Source of the DNA: Paracoccaceae bacterium
GTDB taxonomy: Bacteria; Pseudomonadota; Alphaproteobacteria; Rhodobacterales; Rhodobacteraceae
Direction of reading: 5' to 3'
Length of the DNA: 64,000 nt
Assembly: GCA_027492585.1 (NCBI GenBank)
Contig: JAPUEK010000089.1
Span: 95,434 to 159,433, forward strand
Notes under the pieces: generated by a model
Told to the model about the DNA's origin: nothing
Database searches by the model: none
What the model saw: the letters and a program-made list of their open reading frames with translations, nothing else
Translations under genes and position numbers: made by a program
In this document: positions 1-8,462 of the stretch, one piece after another
How the letters are laid out: each line of letters opens with the position of its first letter
How positions within the stretch are numbered: position 1 is the stretch's first letter

Positions 1-644
1 CGATCCGCCAGCTCGAAGACCTGATCGAGGAAATGGGTAATGAAGATGATGCCGAGTCCGCGCGCCTTCAGCCCGCGCACCACGTCGAAAAGCCGTTCCA
101 CCTCGTTGCGGTCAAGGCTCGCGGTGGGCTCGTCCAGCACCAGAACCTTGCCGGACAACTCCACCGCGCGGGCGATGGCGACGATCTGCTGCACCGCCAC
201 CGAATAATCCGAAAGCTCCGCCCGCACGTCGATGTCGAGCCCGTAGGCCGCCAGAACCTGCGCGGCCTGCGCCTCGATCTCCTTGCGGCGGATCAGGCCG
301 AAGCGGGTCGGCTGGCGGCCGAGAAAGAGGTTCTCCGCAACGGAGCGGTTGGGCAGGAGGTTCACCTCCTGATAGACGGTGCCGATGCCGCGGTCCTGCG
401 CCTGCAAGGGGCCGCGGAAGGTCACGGGCGCGCCCTCCAGACGCAGCACGCCGCCGTCGGGCTGATAGGCGCCGGTCAGGATCTTGATCAGCGTGGACTT
501 GCCCGCGCCGTTCTCGCCCAGAAGCGCATGGACCTCCCCCGCCCTCAGGTCGAAATCCACCGCATCAAGGGCCTTGTGCTGCCCGAATGTCTTGACGATG
601 CCCTGCGCCTCCAGCACGGCGCGGCCCGGTTCGAGCGGCTGCAT
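1..644 (-). CDS. ytfR: Sugar ABC transporter ATP-binding protein, YtfR-like (3' end outside window)
   Basis: Cytoplasmic ATPase of a CUT2 (ribose/galactose-type) sugar importer; only the N-terminal ~214 residues are inside the window. Visible are Walker A GENGAGKST (about residues 43-51), a Q-loop region GTVYQEVNLLPNRSV, a divergent signature LSDYSVAVQQ and Walker B VLVLDEPTASLD. RbsA/MglA-class proteins carry two such domains in about 500 residues, so the second domain should lie beyond base 1. The ATG at 644 has AGGAAGGA a few bases upstream. It follows the binding-protein gene on the same strand, with a hairpin in the 144-base gap. The ytfR assignment rests on the strong YtfQ character of that neighbour; the ATPase alone could serve another pentose or hexose. 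Confidence 0.87.
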   Translation of the reverse strand, partial: MQPLEPGRAVLEAQGIVKTFGQHKALDAVDFDLRAGEVHALLGENGAGKSTLIKILTGAYQPDGGVLRLEGAPVTFRGPLQAQDRGIGTVYQEVNLLPNRSVAENLFLGRQPTRFGLIRRKEIEAQAAQVLAAYGLDIDVRAELSDYSVAVQQIVAIARAVELSGKVLVLDEPTASLDRNEVERLFDVVRGLKARGLGIIFITHFLDQVFELAD

Positions 645-740
645 GTTGTTCCTTCCTCACCCCATAAGACACCGCCGGCCTTGGTCCCCAGACCCCTCCC
701 GGCGGTGCTGCCCTCTACCGCAGCTTCGGCTGCGGGCGGC

Positions 741-779
741 ATAAAAGCAATCCGCCGGTCAGGCTGCCCCGACCGGCGG
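741..779 (-). terminator. Hairpin plus T-rich tail between ytfQ and ytfR
   Basis: On the minus strand a perfect 9-bp stem (CCGCCGGTC with GACCGGCGG, arms 752-760 and 771-779) is followed by TTGCTTTTAT. This fits an intrinsic terminator or attenuator directly after the binding-protein gene. Partial termination or 3'-end protection here would give more binding protein than ATPase, as is common in sugar ABC operons. Confidence 0.6.
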
Positions 780-788
780 TTGACGGTC

Positions 789-1757
789 TCAGTAGCCCAG
801 ACCCTTGCGGCGGTCGTATTCGCCCTGCGGATCATCGGCCGGGGTGTAGAGCTTCGACTCGGTGATGATGAACTTCTCCGGCACCGTCCCGCCGTTCAGG
901 AAGGCGTCGAGCGAGTCATAGGCCGGGCCGGCCATGTTCGGGGTCAGCTCCACCGTGGCATTGGCTTCGCCGGCGACCATGGCCGAGAAGATATCCGGCA
1001 CGCCGTCGATCGAGACGACGAGGATGTCGCTGCCCGGCTTCAGGCCCGCATCCTTGATCGCCTGGATGGCCCCGACCGCCATGTCGTCGTTGTGGGCATA
1101 GACGGCGCAGATGTTCTTGCCGCCGTCTTCGGCCTTCAGGAAGCCTTCCATGACTTCCTTGCCCTTGGAGCGGGTGAAGTCGCCGGTCTGGCTGCGGATG
1201 ATCTTCAGGTTGTCATGGCCGGCAAGCGCCTCTTCGAAGCCCTGCTTGCGGTTGATCGCCGGCGACGAGCCGACGGTGCCTTGCAGCTCCACCACGTTGC
1301 AGGTCTTGTCGGCGACAGTGCCGACCAGCCAGTCGCCGGCCACGCGGCCTTCCTTCACCTGATCGGAAGCGACCGAGGTCAGGTAGAGATCCTGCGAGGC
1401 CTCGATGCCGCGGTCCAGAAGCACGACCGGGATATTGGCCTCCTTGGCTTCGGTCAGCACTTCGTCCCAGCCGGTCGCCACGACCGGCGCCACGAGGATC
1501 GCATCCACGCCCTGCGCGATGAAGCCGCGGATCGCCTTGATCTGGTTTTCCTGCTTCTGCTGGGCATCGGCGAATTTCAGGTCGATGCCGCGTTTTTCGG
1601 CTTCGGATTTGGTCACGGAGGTTTCCGCAGCGCGCCAGCCCGATTCCGAGCCGATCTGCGAAAAGCCGATGACCTTGCCGGTCAGGTCAGCATGGGCCGC
1701 CGTGGTCAAAAGCGCGGCCAGCCCCGCGCCAAGCGCGAGTTTCTTGAGAATTGCCAT
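789..1757 (-). CDS. ytfQ: Galactofuranose-type sugar ABC transporter periplasmic binding protein
   Basis: Periplasmic sugar-binding protein of 322 residues that delivers its sugar to the YtfR/YtfT-type importer. Residues 1-23 form a Sec signal peptide ending AHA. The mature part closely resembles E. coli YtfQ as I remember it: GFSQIGSESGWRAAET near the start, SEAEKRGI, QQKQENQIKAIRGF, VAPVVATGW, VVELQGTVGSSPAI, QTGDFTRSKGKEVMEGF, AHNDDMAVGAIQAI and IDGVPDIFSAM. It belongs to the type I periplasmic binding protein (ribose-binding-like) family. The ATG at 1757 has GGGAGG upstream. The neighbouring mutarotase supports a hexose substrate in hemiacetal form. Galactofuranose follows from similarity to E. 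coli YtfQ; the ligand itself is not proven by sequence. Confidence 0.92.
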   Translation of the reverse strand: MAILKKLALGAGLAALLTTAAHADLTGKVIGFSQIGSESGWRAAETSVTKSEAEKRGIDLKFADAQQKQENQIKAIRGFIAQGVDAILVAPVVATGWDEVLTEAKEANIPVVLLDRGIEASQDLYLTSVASDQVKEGRVAGDWLVGTVADKTCNVVELQGTVGSSPAINRKQGFEEALAGHDNLKIIRSQTGDFTRSKGKEVMEGFLKAEDGGKNICAVYAHNDDMAVGAIQAIKDAGLKPGSDILVVSIDGVPDIFSAMVAGEANATVELTPNMAGPAYDSLDAFLNGGTVPEKFIITESKLYTPADDPQGEYDRRKGLGY

Positions 1758-1919
1758 TGATTTCCTCCCTTTGGGTCCTTGACCACGCTCCTCAACGCGG
1801 CTGCCAAGGAAGCTATCAAAAGTAATACTATATGCAAGCTTTCCGTGTGACAGCCGGTCGCAGGTTCTGCCGCTGTGCAGCGGAGCACGGGGATTCCGGC
1901 AGGTTTTGGCGGGGTTAGC

Positions 1920-1942
1920 CCGCTGCCGCGATGCGGCAGCGG
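1920..1942 (-). other. Strong short hairpin downstream of galM
   Basis: A 10-bp perfect inverted repeat with a 3-base loop (CGCTGCCGC-GAT-GCGGCAGCG plus one flanking pair) lies 26 bases after the galM stop on the minus strand. No T-run follows, so it is either a weak terminator or an mRNA-stabilising stem between galM and ytfQ. Confidence 0.4.
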
Positions 1943-1968
1943 CCGGGTCTCGGCGGGTTGGCGGCAGG

Positions 1969-3006
1969 TCAATCGGCCAGAGGCGCGAAGTTGAACGCCA
2001 TCAGGTGGCGGTAGACCTGCCCCGGTTCCAGCCGGGTGGAGGGGAATTGCGGGCGGTTCGGCGAATCAGGGAAACGCTGCGTCTCAAGCGTGAAACCGCC
2101 GAACTGTCCGATCCGCGCGCCCGCCTTCCCCGGCAGCCGGTCGTCCAGATAGCCGCCGATGTAAAGCTGCACCCCCGGCTCGTTGGTCCAGAGCCGCAGC
2201 GCGCGACCCGACTGCGGGTCCGAGGCCTCGGCGCAAAAGCGCATCTGCTCGCCGCAGAAAGGCGCCAGCGGGGCGGAGAGGCACCAGTTGTGGTCAAAGC
2301 CCATCGGCCCGTTCAGCATCGCGCCGACCGGGCGGCTGGCGGTGAAGTCGAAGGCGGTTCCAGCGACGGAAAGCACCTCTCCCGTCGGGATCAGCGTGGC
2401 ATCGACGGGGGTGTAATGCCCCGCCTCCACCCGCAGGTGCTGGTCCAGTACCGTACCGGAGCCCTGCCCCGCCATGTTGAAATAGGCGTGGTTGACAAGG
2501 TTCACCATGGTCGGCGCATCCGCCCCCGCCCGCATCTCGATCCAGAGCTGGTCGGCGTCATCGAGCCAGTAGCGGCAGCGCACCTCCAGCCGTCCCGGAT
2601 AGCCCATCTCTCCGGCGGGGGAGGTGACGGCCAGGGTCACGTCGCGCTCCGTCGTCTCGATGACCCGCCAGAGCTTGCGGTCGAGCCCGCCCGCGCCGCC
2701 ATGCAGATGTTGCGCGCCTTCGTTGAGGTTCAGCACGACCTCGCGCCCGTCCAGCGGAAAGCGGCCCTTGGCGATCCGGTTGGCATAGCGCCCGCAGGTC
2801 GCGCCGAAATAGGTGGCGGAGGCCTCGTAATCCGCGAGGCTGTCGTGGCCGAGCACGATATCGGCCAGATTTCCGGCGCGATCCGGCACCCAAAGCTCGG
2901 TCAGCCGCGCCCCATAGCTGATGATCCGCGCCCGCAGGCCGTTCGCCCCGTGCAGCGTCACCGCCAGCACATCCTGCCCGTCGATCCGCCCGATGATCTC
3001 AGCCAT
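1969..3006 (-). CDS. galM: Aldose 1-epimerase (mutarotase)
   Basis: Interconverts alpha and beta anomers of aldohexoses in the cytoplasm. The protein is 345 residues from the ATG at 3006, the usual family length; an in-frame start 69 bases upstream is less likely because AGGGG sits just before 3006. Family landmarks are CGRYANRIAKGRF, HLHGGAGGLDRKLW, the catalytic His in NLVNHAYFN and the catalytic Glu in GGFTLETQRFPDSPN. It lies upstream of ytfQ on the same strand, so anomerisation of the imported sugar is the likely role. The 211-base gap to ytfQ leaves room for a separate ytfQ promoter. Confidence 0.92.
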   Translation of the reverse strand: MAEIIGRIDGQDVLAVTLHGANGLRARIISYGARLTELWVPDRAGNLADIVLGHDSLADYEASATYFGATCGRYANRIAKGRFPLDGREVVLNLNEGAQHLHGGAGGLDRKLWRVIETTERDVTLAVTSPAGEMGYPGRLEVRCRYWLDDADQLWIEMRAGADAPTMVNLVNHAYFNMAGQGSGTVLDQHLRVEAGHYTPVDATLIPTGEVLSVAGTAFDFTASRPVGAMLNGPMGFDHNWCLSAPLAPFCGEQMRFCAEASDPQSGRALRLWTNEPGVQLYIGGYLDDRLPGKAGARIGQFGGFTLETQRFPDSPNRPQFPSTRLEPGQVYRHLMAFNFAPLAD

Positions 3007-3016
3007 GCCACACCCC

Positions 3017-3050
3017 TGCTTTGCCCGGACTATTGCTTTGCCCGGACTAT
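3017..3050. repeat. Tandem duplication of a 17-mer upstream of galM
   Basis: TGCTTTGCCCGGACTAT occurs twice back to back (3017-3033 and 3034-3050) in the 5' region of galM. It looks like a recent slippage duplication. It adds about one and a half helical turns between galM and anything upstream. Confidence 0.85.
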
Positions 3051-3183
3051 TCCGCGATCCCGCGCGCTGGCACAATGGTTGTCGGAGGCATCTGTGGTCT
3101 TCCTCTGCGGCAGGAAGATCACAGCCCCGGCATCGGGATGTTGCATCCTTGAATAGTAAGCATAGTTATTATATCAGTGCTCA

Positions 3184-3675
3184 ATGACCTATCAGATCGA
3201 AAAACTCGGCCAGTTGCTCCATGACGCCTCCCGCGGTTTGCGGCGGCGGTTTGCGGCGCGCACCTCGGCGCATGGGCTGTCGGCGACGCAATGGCGTCTG
3301 CTCGGCCAGGTGCTGCGCGAGGGGCCGGCGACGCAGGCGGTGCTGGCGGATCTTCTGGATGTGGAACCGATTTCGGTATCGCGGCTGATCGACCGGATGG
3401 AATCCTCCGGCTGGGTCCGCCGCGAAGCCCATCCCGAAGACCGCCGCGCCCGCATCATCGTGGCGACCGAAAAGGCCCGCGCGATTGCACCGGGCGTCAA
3501 GCAGATCATGCAGGAAGTCTGCAATGACGCGCTTGAGGGGATGCCGGAAGAGCAGCGCCGGCTTCTCCACGGCGCGCTTCTGACTCTGGTCGAAACCGTA
3601 AACCGCGCCGAACCGGACAAGGCCCCGCCCCCCACCGCGACCGCCGCCTCAGCAGAAATCGAGACTTTGGAATGA
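3184..3675 (+). CDS. MarR family transcriptional regulator
   Basis: 163-residue DNA-binding protein with a MarR winged helix: the recognition-helix region reads LADLLDVEPISVSRLIDRMESSGWVRRE, followed by the wing DRRARIIVATEKARA. MarR proteins are dimeric repressors usually released by phenolic or drug-like ligands. Its stop overlaps the next gene's start (ATGA at 3672), so regulator and efflux pump form one transcript. This suggests autoregulation of a drug-responsive pump, although no operator dyad stands out upstream. The C-terminal ~20 residues are low-complexity (PPPTATAASAE) and probably disordered. Confidence 0.9.
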   Translation: MTYQIEKLGQLLHDASRGLRRRFAARTSAHGLSATQWRLLGQVLREGPATQAVLADLLDVEPISVSRLIDRMESSGWVRREAHPEDRRARIIVATEKARAIAPGVKQIMQEVCNDALEGMPEEQRRLLHGALLTLVETVNRAEPDKAPPPTATAASAEIETLE

Positions 3676-4796
3676 GTGAACCTGTCATCATGGAAACCCC
3701 CGCCTCCAAACCTTCGGTGGCGGCCCCGGCGGCTGTTGCCGCCCCTGTTGCAAGGCCGCGCAGCCGGATGCGTGTTCTTGGCCTGATGCTTGCCGTGCCG
3801 TTGCTGGTCGCGGGTGGGGCCGGAGCCTGGTGGTTCGCCGGCGGCAGCTACGAGACGACAGAGAACGCCAACCTCCATCAGGCAAGGATCTCCGTCGCGC
3901 CGAGCATCGGCGGTCGTGTGGTGCATGTCGGCGTCACGGAACTGCAACGGGTGAAGAAGGGCGATGTGCTCTTCCAGGTGGACCCGGAGCCCTATCGTCT
4001 GGCGCTTGCAGAGGCCGAAGCCGCCGTGAACGGCGCCCGCCTCCAGGTGGAACAGATGAAGGCGGCCTATCTCCAGACCAAGGCGCAGGCGGTTCTGGCC
4101 AAGGAAGACGCCGCCTATCTGGCCAAGGAACTGGACCGGCAACAGGCGCTCGAAGGGCGTGGAGTGGCCACGGCCAGCACGCTGGACGACGCGCGCCACC
4201 GCGCCCAGCAGGCCAATGAGCAGGCGGAGGTCGCGGCCCTTGCCATCAACAGCGCCCGTGCCGCTCTCGGCGGCGATCCGGAGGCCGAGACCGACAGCCA
4301 TCCGAAGGTTCGTGCGGCTTTGTCGGAGCTGGACCGTGCGCGCTACAACCTGTCGCAGACGACGGTGACCGCGCCGACGGATGGGGTGATCTATCAGGCG
4401 GCCTCCTTCCGGCAGGGCGCGATGGTTGCCGCCGGGCAGGCGGTGTTCGCCCTTGTCGATACCTCCGATCTTTGGGTGGACGCGAATTTCAAGGAAACCC
4501 AGCTCGGCAGCATCACTGTCGGCCAGACCGCGGAAGTAACCTTCGACATGGCCCCAGGCCGTCCTTTCACCGGCACGGTGGAGGCGATCGGCGCCGGGAC
4601 CGGGGCGGAGTTCTCGCTTCTGCCGGCACAGAACGCCACCGGCAACTGGGTGAAGGTGACGCAGCGCGTTCCCGTCCGCATCCGGCTTGACAAGCCCGAG
4701 GATCTGGCCGGCCTTTCCTCCGGCCTGAGCGCCGAGGTGCAGGTCGATATCGCCAGCCATGAGGGCAGCCCGGTGCTCGCGCAGGCGGATCAGTAA
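3672..4796 (+). CDS. HlyD/EmrA-family membrane fusion protein
   Basis: 374-residue periplasmic adaptor of an MFS-type tripartite efflux pump. An N-terminal Pro/Ala/Val-rich cytoplasmic stretch precedes one membrane anchor at about residues 34-56. Next come the lipoyl half-motif (APSIGGRVVHVGV and KKGDVLFQVDPEPY), a helical hairpin rich in Ala/Gln (about 100-210), and the second half-lipoyl/beta-barrel part (TVTAPTDGVIYQAASFRQGAMV, DLWVDANFKETQLGSI). It lies between marR and the EmrB-like gene, 12 bases from the latter. The genes together match EmrRAB in order and type; substrate unknown. Confidence 0.9.
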   Translation: MSEPVIMETPASKPSVAAPAAVAAPVARPRSRMRVLGLMLAVPLLVAGGAGAWWFAGGSYETTENANLHQARISVAPSIGGRVVHVGVTELQRVKKGDVLFQVDPEPYRLALAEAEAAVNGARLQVEQMKAAYLQTKAQAVLAKEDAAYLAKELDRQQALEGRGVATASTLDDARHRAQQANEQAEVAALAINSARAALGGDPEAETDSHPKVRAALSELDRARYNLSQTTVTAPTDGVIYQAASFRQGAMVAAGQAVFALVDTSDLWVDANFKETQLGSITVGQTAEVTFDMAPGRPFTGTVEAIGAGTGAEFSLLPAQNATGNWVKVTQRVPVRIRLDKPEDLAGLSSGLSAEVQVDIASHEGSPVLAQADQ

Positions 4797-4808
4797 GGAC
4801 AGCGGATC

Positions 4809-6323
4809 ATGTCGGCCCCCCCGTTTCCCGCGCCCCATGAGGTCAAGCACAAGGGGCTGATCACGCTGGCCATCATGCTGGCGACGATCATGCAGGTGCT
4901 GGACACCACAATCGCCAACGTCGCCCTGCCTTCGATGACCGGGGATCTCGGCGCCTCGCAGGACACGATCACCTGGGTGCTGACAAGCTATATCGTCGCC
5001 TCGGCCATCGTCACGCCGGTCACGGGCTGGCTGGCGGACCGGCTGGGAAAGCGGGAGCTGTTTCTCATCTCCATCATCGGTTTCGTCGGCACGTCGCTTG
5101 CCTGCGGCGTCGCCTGGGATCTGAACTCCATGGTCGCCTTCCGCCTGTTGCAGGGCGTCTTCGGGGCCGCCATCGTGCCGTTGTCGCAGACCTTCCTTCT
5201 GGACATCAACCCGCGCGAAAAGGCGGGGCAGGCGATGGCGATGTGGGGGGCGGGGATCATGGTCGGGCCGATCATCGGGCCGACGCTCGGCGGCTGGCTG
5301 ACGGAAAGCTACAACTGGCGTTGGGTCTTCCTGATCAACCTGCCGGTGGGGGCGCTCGCCCTGGCGGGTTGCCTGCTGTATCTGCCCCGCGTGCCGCGCA
5401 ACCCGCGCCGCTTCGACTTTGCCGGTTTTGCCATGCTGGCCATCGCCATCGGTGCGCTGCAACTGGCACTCGACCGGGGCGGAGAGGTGGACTGGTTCGC
5501 CTCCGCCGAGATCTGGATCTATTCGGTGATCGCCGTCTCCGGCCTCTGGGTCTTTGCGGTACATATCCTGCATACGGACAAGCCCTTTCTCGATCCGGCG
5601 ATGTTTCGTGACCGCAACTTCTCCACCGGGCTGCTGTTCATCTTCATCGTGGGGATCATCCTTCTGGCGAGCCTTGCGCTCTTGCCGCCGATGCTGTCGC
5701 GCATCCTCGGCTATCCGGTGATCACCACCGGCATGGTCATGGCGCCGCGCGGGGTGGGGACGATGATTTCCATGCTGGTGGTGGGGCGGCTGGTGCGGAT
5801 CGTGGACCCCCGCTATCTGGTGATCGTCGGCCTCGGGCTGACCGCCATCTCGCTCTATGAGATGACGGGTTTCACGCCGCAGATGGATGCCCTGCCTGTG
5901 ATCCGGTCGGGCGTGGTGCAGGGGCTTGGCCTTGGCCTCGTCTTCGTGCCGCTGTCCACCGTGGCCTTCGCCACCATCGCGCCGAAATACCGCGCCGATG
6001 CGACCAGCCTCTTCAGCCTCGTCCGCAACATCGGCTCCTCCATCGGGATTTCCATCGTCTCGGCGATGCTGGTGCGGAACGTGCAGATCAACCACAGCGA
6101 GCTTGCGGCCGTCATCAACCCGTTCAACCCGGTGCTCTGGCAGGCCAGCCCTGCCGCCGCTTCGGGCAACATCTCGGCGCTGAGCCAGATCGACGGGCTG
6201 GTGAACGTGCAGGCCGCGATGATCTCCTATGTGGATGACTTCGTGCTGATGATGTGGGTGACGCTGGCAGCCATTCCACTGACCCTGTTCCTGCGGCGGC
6301 CGGGGGCGCCGAAGGCGGCCTGA
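4809..6323 (+). CDS. DHA2-family MFS drug efflux permease, EmrB/QacA type
   Basis: 504-residue inner-membrane drug:proton antiporter with about 14 hydrophobic spans. DHA2 motifs are clear: LDTTIANVALPSM in the first span, a motif-A-like loop GWLADRLGKRELF after span 2, and the antiporter motif C region MWGAGIMVGPIIGPTLGGWL in span 5. It is translated right after the HlyD-type adaptor, so the two should form an EmrAB-like complex working with a TolC-type outer-membrane channel encoded elsewhere. No outer-membrane component is present in this operon. Confidence 0.93.
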   Translation: MSAPPFPAPHEVKHKGLITLAIMLATIMQVLDTTIANVALPSMTGDLGASQDTITWVLTSYIVASAIVTPVTGWLADRLGKRELFLISIIGFVGTSLACGVAWDLNSMVAFRLLQGVFGAAIVPLSQTFLLDINPREKAGQAMAMWGAGIMVGPIIGPTLGGWLTESYNWRWVFLINLPVGALALAGCLLYLPRVPRNPRRFDFAGFAMLAIAIGALQLALDRGGEVDWFASAEIWIYSVIAVSGLWVFAVHILHTDKPFLDPAMFRDRNFSTGLLFIFIVGIILLASLALLPPMLSRILGYPVITTGMVMAPRGVGTMISMLVVGRLVRIVDPRYLVIVGLGLTAISLYEMTGFTPQMDALPVIRSGVVQGLGLGLVFVPLSTVAFATIAPKYRADATSLFSLVRNIGSSIGISIVSAMLVRNVQINHSELAAVINPFNPVLWQASPAAASGNISALSQIDGLVNVQAAMISYVDDFVLMMWVTLAAIPLTLFLRRPGAPKAA

Positions 6324-6415
6324 GCGGAACGAGGGCGGTTCGGGGCTTGACAGGGCGGGGGCTTCCCCGCCCCATGCCCCCGTCTGATGATGTCCGCTGA
6401 GGGAGGGACCCACCA

Positions 6416-6709
6416 ATGATCCGCCATGCCGCGCTGTTCCGCCTTTCCCATGCCTCCGGCTCGGCGGAGGAGACGTCTTTCCTCGCCGCGCTCGCCCGGC
6501 TGGCCGACATTCCCGGCGTCGGGAATTTCGAGATCGCGCGCGAGACCAGTCCGAAGAACCCCTATGCCTTCGCGGTTTCCATGACCTTTGCCGATCAGGC
6601 CGCCTATACCGGATACAACGATCATCCCGAGCATGTGGCCTTCGTGCAGACCCGCTGGCTCCCCGAGGTGGCGGAATTCATGGAGCATGACACGGTTGCC
6701 CTTGTCTGA
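6416..6709 (+). CDS. Dabb (stress-responsive alpha/beta-barrel) family protein
   Basis: 97-residue ferredoxin-like dimeric barrel protein. The Dabb pattern is visible: IRHAALFRL at the start, a central ETSPKNPYAFAVSMTFADQAAYTGYNDHPEHVAFVQ and a C-terminal EVAEFMEHDTV. GGGAGG lies just upstream of the ATG. It is 9 bases from the amidohydrolase gene and probably co-transcribed. Dabb proteins often accompany sugar or lactone catabolic hydrolases; the biochemical role is usually unknown and no catalytic residues can be assigned here. Confidence 0.85.
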   Translation: MIRHAALFRLSHASGSAEETSFLAALARLADIPGVGNFEIARETSPKNPYAFAVSMTFADQAAYTGYNDHPEHVAFVQTRWLPEVAEFMEHDTVALV

Positions 6710-6718
6710 GAGGACTCC

Positions 6719-7558
6719 ATGGATTTCATCGACACCCACCAGCATCTGATCTACCGCGACCGGCTCGGATACGCTTGGACGGCGGGGCTTCCCGCGCTCG
6801 CCGGCGGTGATTTCACCTTGGCCGATTACCGGGCGTTGACCGCGGGCAAGGGGATTGCCGGCACCGTCTTCATGGAAACCGGCGTCGATGATGCCGATTA
6901 TCAGGCCGAGGCGCGCTTTGTCGCCGGGCTGGTCGGGCAGGAAGGCCTGCTCGGCCAGATCGCCTCCTGCCGGCCGGAGGAGGAGGCGGGGTTCGACGAC
7001 TGGCTGGCGGAGGCGGCAGGGCTGAAGGTTCACGGGTTCCGCCGCATCCTGCATGTGGTGCCGGACGGGATGTCGCAAAGCACCACCTTCCGGCGGAACC
7101 TGCGGAAGATCGGGGCGAAGGGGCTGGCCTTCGACCTCTGCTTCCTTGCCCGGCAGTTGGGCATCGCCGAAGAGCTTGCCCGCGCCTGCGACGATCAGGT
7201 GCTGGTGCTCGATCATTGCGGGGTGCCGGATATCGCCGCCGGCGCCTTTGCCCCCTGGGCGGAGGCGATGACCCGCCTTGCCGCCCTGCCGCATCTGCGG
7301 GTGAAACTGTCGGGCATCACCGCCTATTGCGCCCCCGGCACGGCGAGCACCGAACTTCTGCGCCCCTATGTCGATCATGTGATCGAAAGCTTCGGTCCCG
7401 CACGGGTGCTCTGGGGTGGCGACTGGCCCGTGGTGAACCTCGGTGTCGGGTTGCCGGACTGGATCGGGATGAGCCGGGCGCTTCTCTCCGCGCTGACGCC
7501 GGCGGAGCAGGCACAGGTTGCCAGCGGCACGGCGCGGGCGGTTTACGGGCTTTCCTGA
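6719..7558 (+). CDS. Amidohydrolase-2 family TIM-barrel hydrolase (L-fuconolactonase-like)
   Basis: 279-residue cytoplasmic metal-dependent hydrolase. Signature elements are the N-terminal metal site FIDTHQHLIYRD, the barrel strands FMETGVDDADYQAEARFV and GLKVHGFRRILH, LVLDHCGVPDI, VKLSGITAYC and the C-terminal VLWGGDWPVVN with its conserved Asp. This is the COG3618 pattern of L-fuconolactone and related sugar-lactone hydrolases (also 2-pyrone-4,6-dicarboxylate lactonase). With the adjacent Dabb gene and the sugar transporter a few kb away, sugar lactone hydrolysis is the best guess; the exact substrate is not determinable. Confidence 0.85.
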   Translation: MDFIDTHQHLIYRDRLGYAWTAGLPALAGGDFTLADYRALTAGKGIAGTVFMETGVDDADYQAEARFVAGLVGQEGLLGQIASCRPEEEAGFDDWLAEAAGLKVHGFRRILHVVPDGMSQSTTFRRNLRKIGAKGLAFDLCFLARQLGIAEELARACDDQVLVLDHCGVPDIAAGAFAPWAEAMTRLAALPHLRVKLSGITAYCAPGTASTELLRPYVDHVIESFGPARVLWGGDWPVVNLGVGLPDWIGMSRALLSALTPAEQAQVASGTARAVYGLS

Positions 7559-7828
7559 TACGGGATGAAGCCGCAGGGGCCATTGCCGCTGCCATGCGGT
7601 CAGGTCCCGCCGGGACGGGAGACGGCCTTTTCAGGTGATTGAGACCAACGGTCCGGGGAGCCATTCCCATGCGGGCGGGAAAAGCGTTGCGTTCTCTGAT
7701 CCGCCCGAGCCGGTGGGCGTGACAGTTCGCCTGCTCTTTTCCGTGTCGGGGGCCTACGCACAGGCAACCCGTTCTCCGCAGCACGGCCGGAAGGGGCAAA
7801 ACCGTTCTTTTTCCGCGCAACAAGAAAA
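7559..7828. other. Intergenic region without a recognisable gene
   Basis: 270 bases between the amidohydrolase stop and the promoter of the FMN reductase. No open frame with a plausible protein, RNA structure or repeat was recognised. Confidence 0.5.
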
Positions 7829-7879
7829 TTGACGGAAAGGGTGGCGCGACTTTAATCTATCAAAGCAGTCGAGATTAAA
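7829..7879 (+). promoter_or_regulatory. Candidate promoter with a dyad over the -10 region, upstream of the FMN reductase
   Basis: TTGACG (7829-7834), 17 bases, then TTAATC (7852-7857). The perfect 8-bp inverted repeat TTTAATCT / AGATTAAA (7851-7858 and 7872-7879) covers the -10 and early transcribed region, the classic place for a repressor operator. The start codon is at 7890. Confidence 0.5.
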
Positions 7880-7889
7880 GGGATACCCC

Positions 7890-8450
7890 ATGACCGCCCT
7901 GAAGCTTGTCGGCCTGTCCGGCAATATCACCCAGCCCTCCAGGACGCGAAAGCTGGTGGAGACAGCCGCCGATCTGGCGCAGCGGCGTCTTGTGGCGCAA
8001 ACGGAAGTTATCGAGATCAATGACTTCGGCGATGCGCTCGGCAGGGCGCGCCGGCTGGACGATCTGGATGCCGCCGGGCAGGCGCGGGTGCGCCGCCTGA
8101 TCGAAGCCGATGCGCTGATCGTGGCGACGCCGATCTACAAGGCCAGCTATCCGGGGCTTTTCAAGCATCTCATCGACCTGCTCGATCCCACCGCCCTGCT
8201 CAACAAGCCCGTCCTGATCGCCGCAACCGGCGGCGGGGAGAAACACGCCCTGGCGGTGGACCATCAGCTCCGCCCGCTTTTCGCATTCTTCGAAGCACGG
8301 GTGCTGCCGACGGCGGTGCATGTCTCCGACAAGGATTTCCAGGATGGCGTGCTGGTTGGTCAGGCCTCTCTTGCGCGGCTCGACCGGGCCGTCGCGCAGT
8401 TCGACGACATCTTCCCCCGGTACATTCGTCGCGCCGAAGCGGCGGAATGA
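7890..8450 (+). CDS. NADPH-dependent FMN reductase (MsuE/SsuE-like)
   Basis: 186-residue flavodoxin-fold reductase. It supplies reduced FMN to two-component monooxygenases such as those that desulfonate alkanesulfonates. Seen: LVGLSGNITQPSRTRKLVE (FMN-phosphate loop), EADALIVATPIYKASYPGLFKHLIDLLD and PVLIAATGGGEKHALAVDHQLRPLFAFF, which are typical of MsuE/SsuE proteins. Downstream lies a broken sfnB-like gene, which fits an organosulfur-scavenging role. The partner monooxygenase is not in the window. The start at 7890 is preceded by AAAGGGA. Confidence 0.88.
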   Translation: MTALKLVGLSGNITQPSRTRKLVETAADLAQRRLVAQTEVIEINDFGDALGRARRLDDLDAAGQARVRRLIEADALIVATPIYKASYPGLFKHLIDLLDPTALLNKPVLIAATGGGEKHALAVDHQLRPLFAFFEARVLPTAVHVSDKDFQDGVLVGQASLARLDRAVAQFDDIFPRYIRRAEAAE

Positions 8451-8462
8451 GCAGGGGGCCGA

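Noticed and set aside
3192..6416. 1074-codon open frame antisense to the marR-emrAB genes
   Set aside because: His/Arg/Gln-rich low-complexity translation opposite three clear genes; such long antisense frames are produced by high GC and codon bias.
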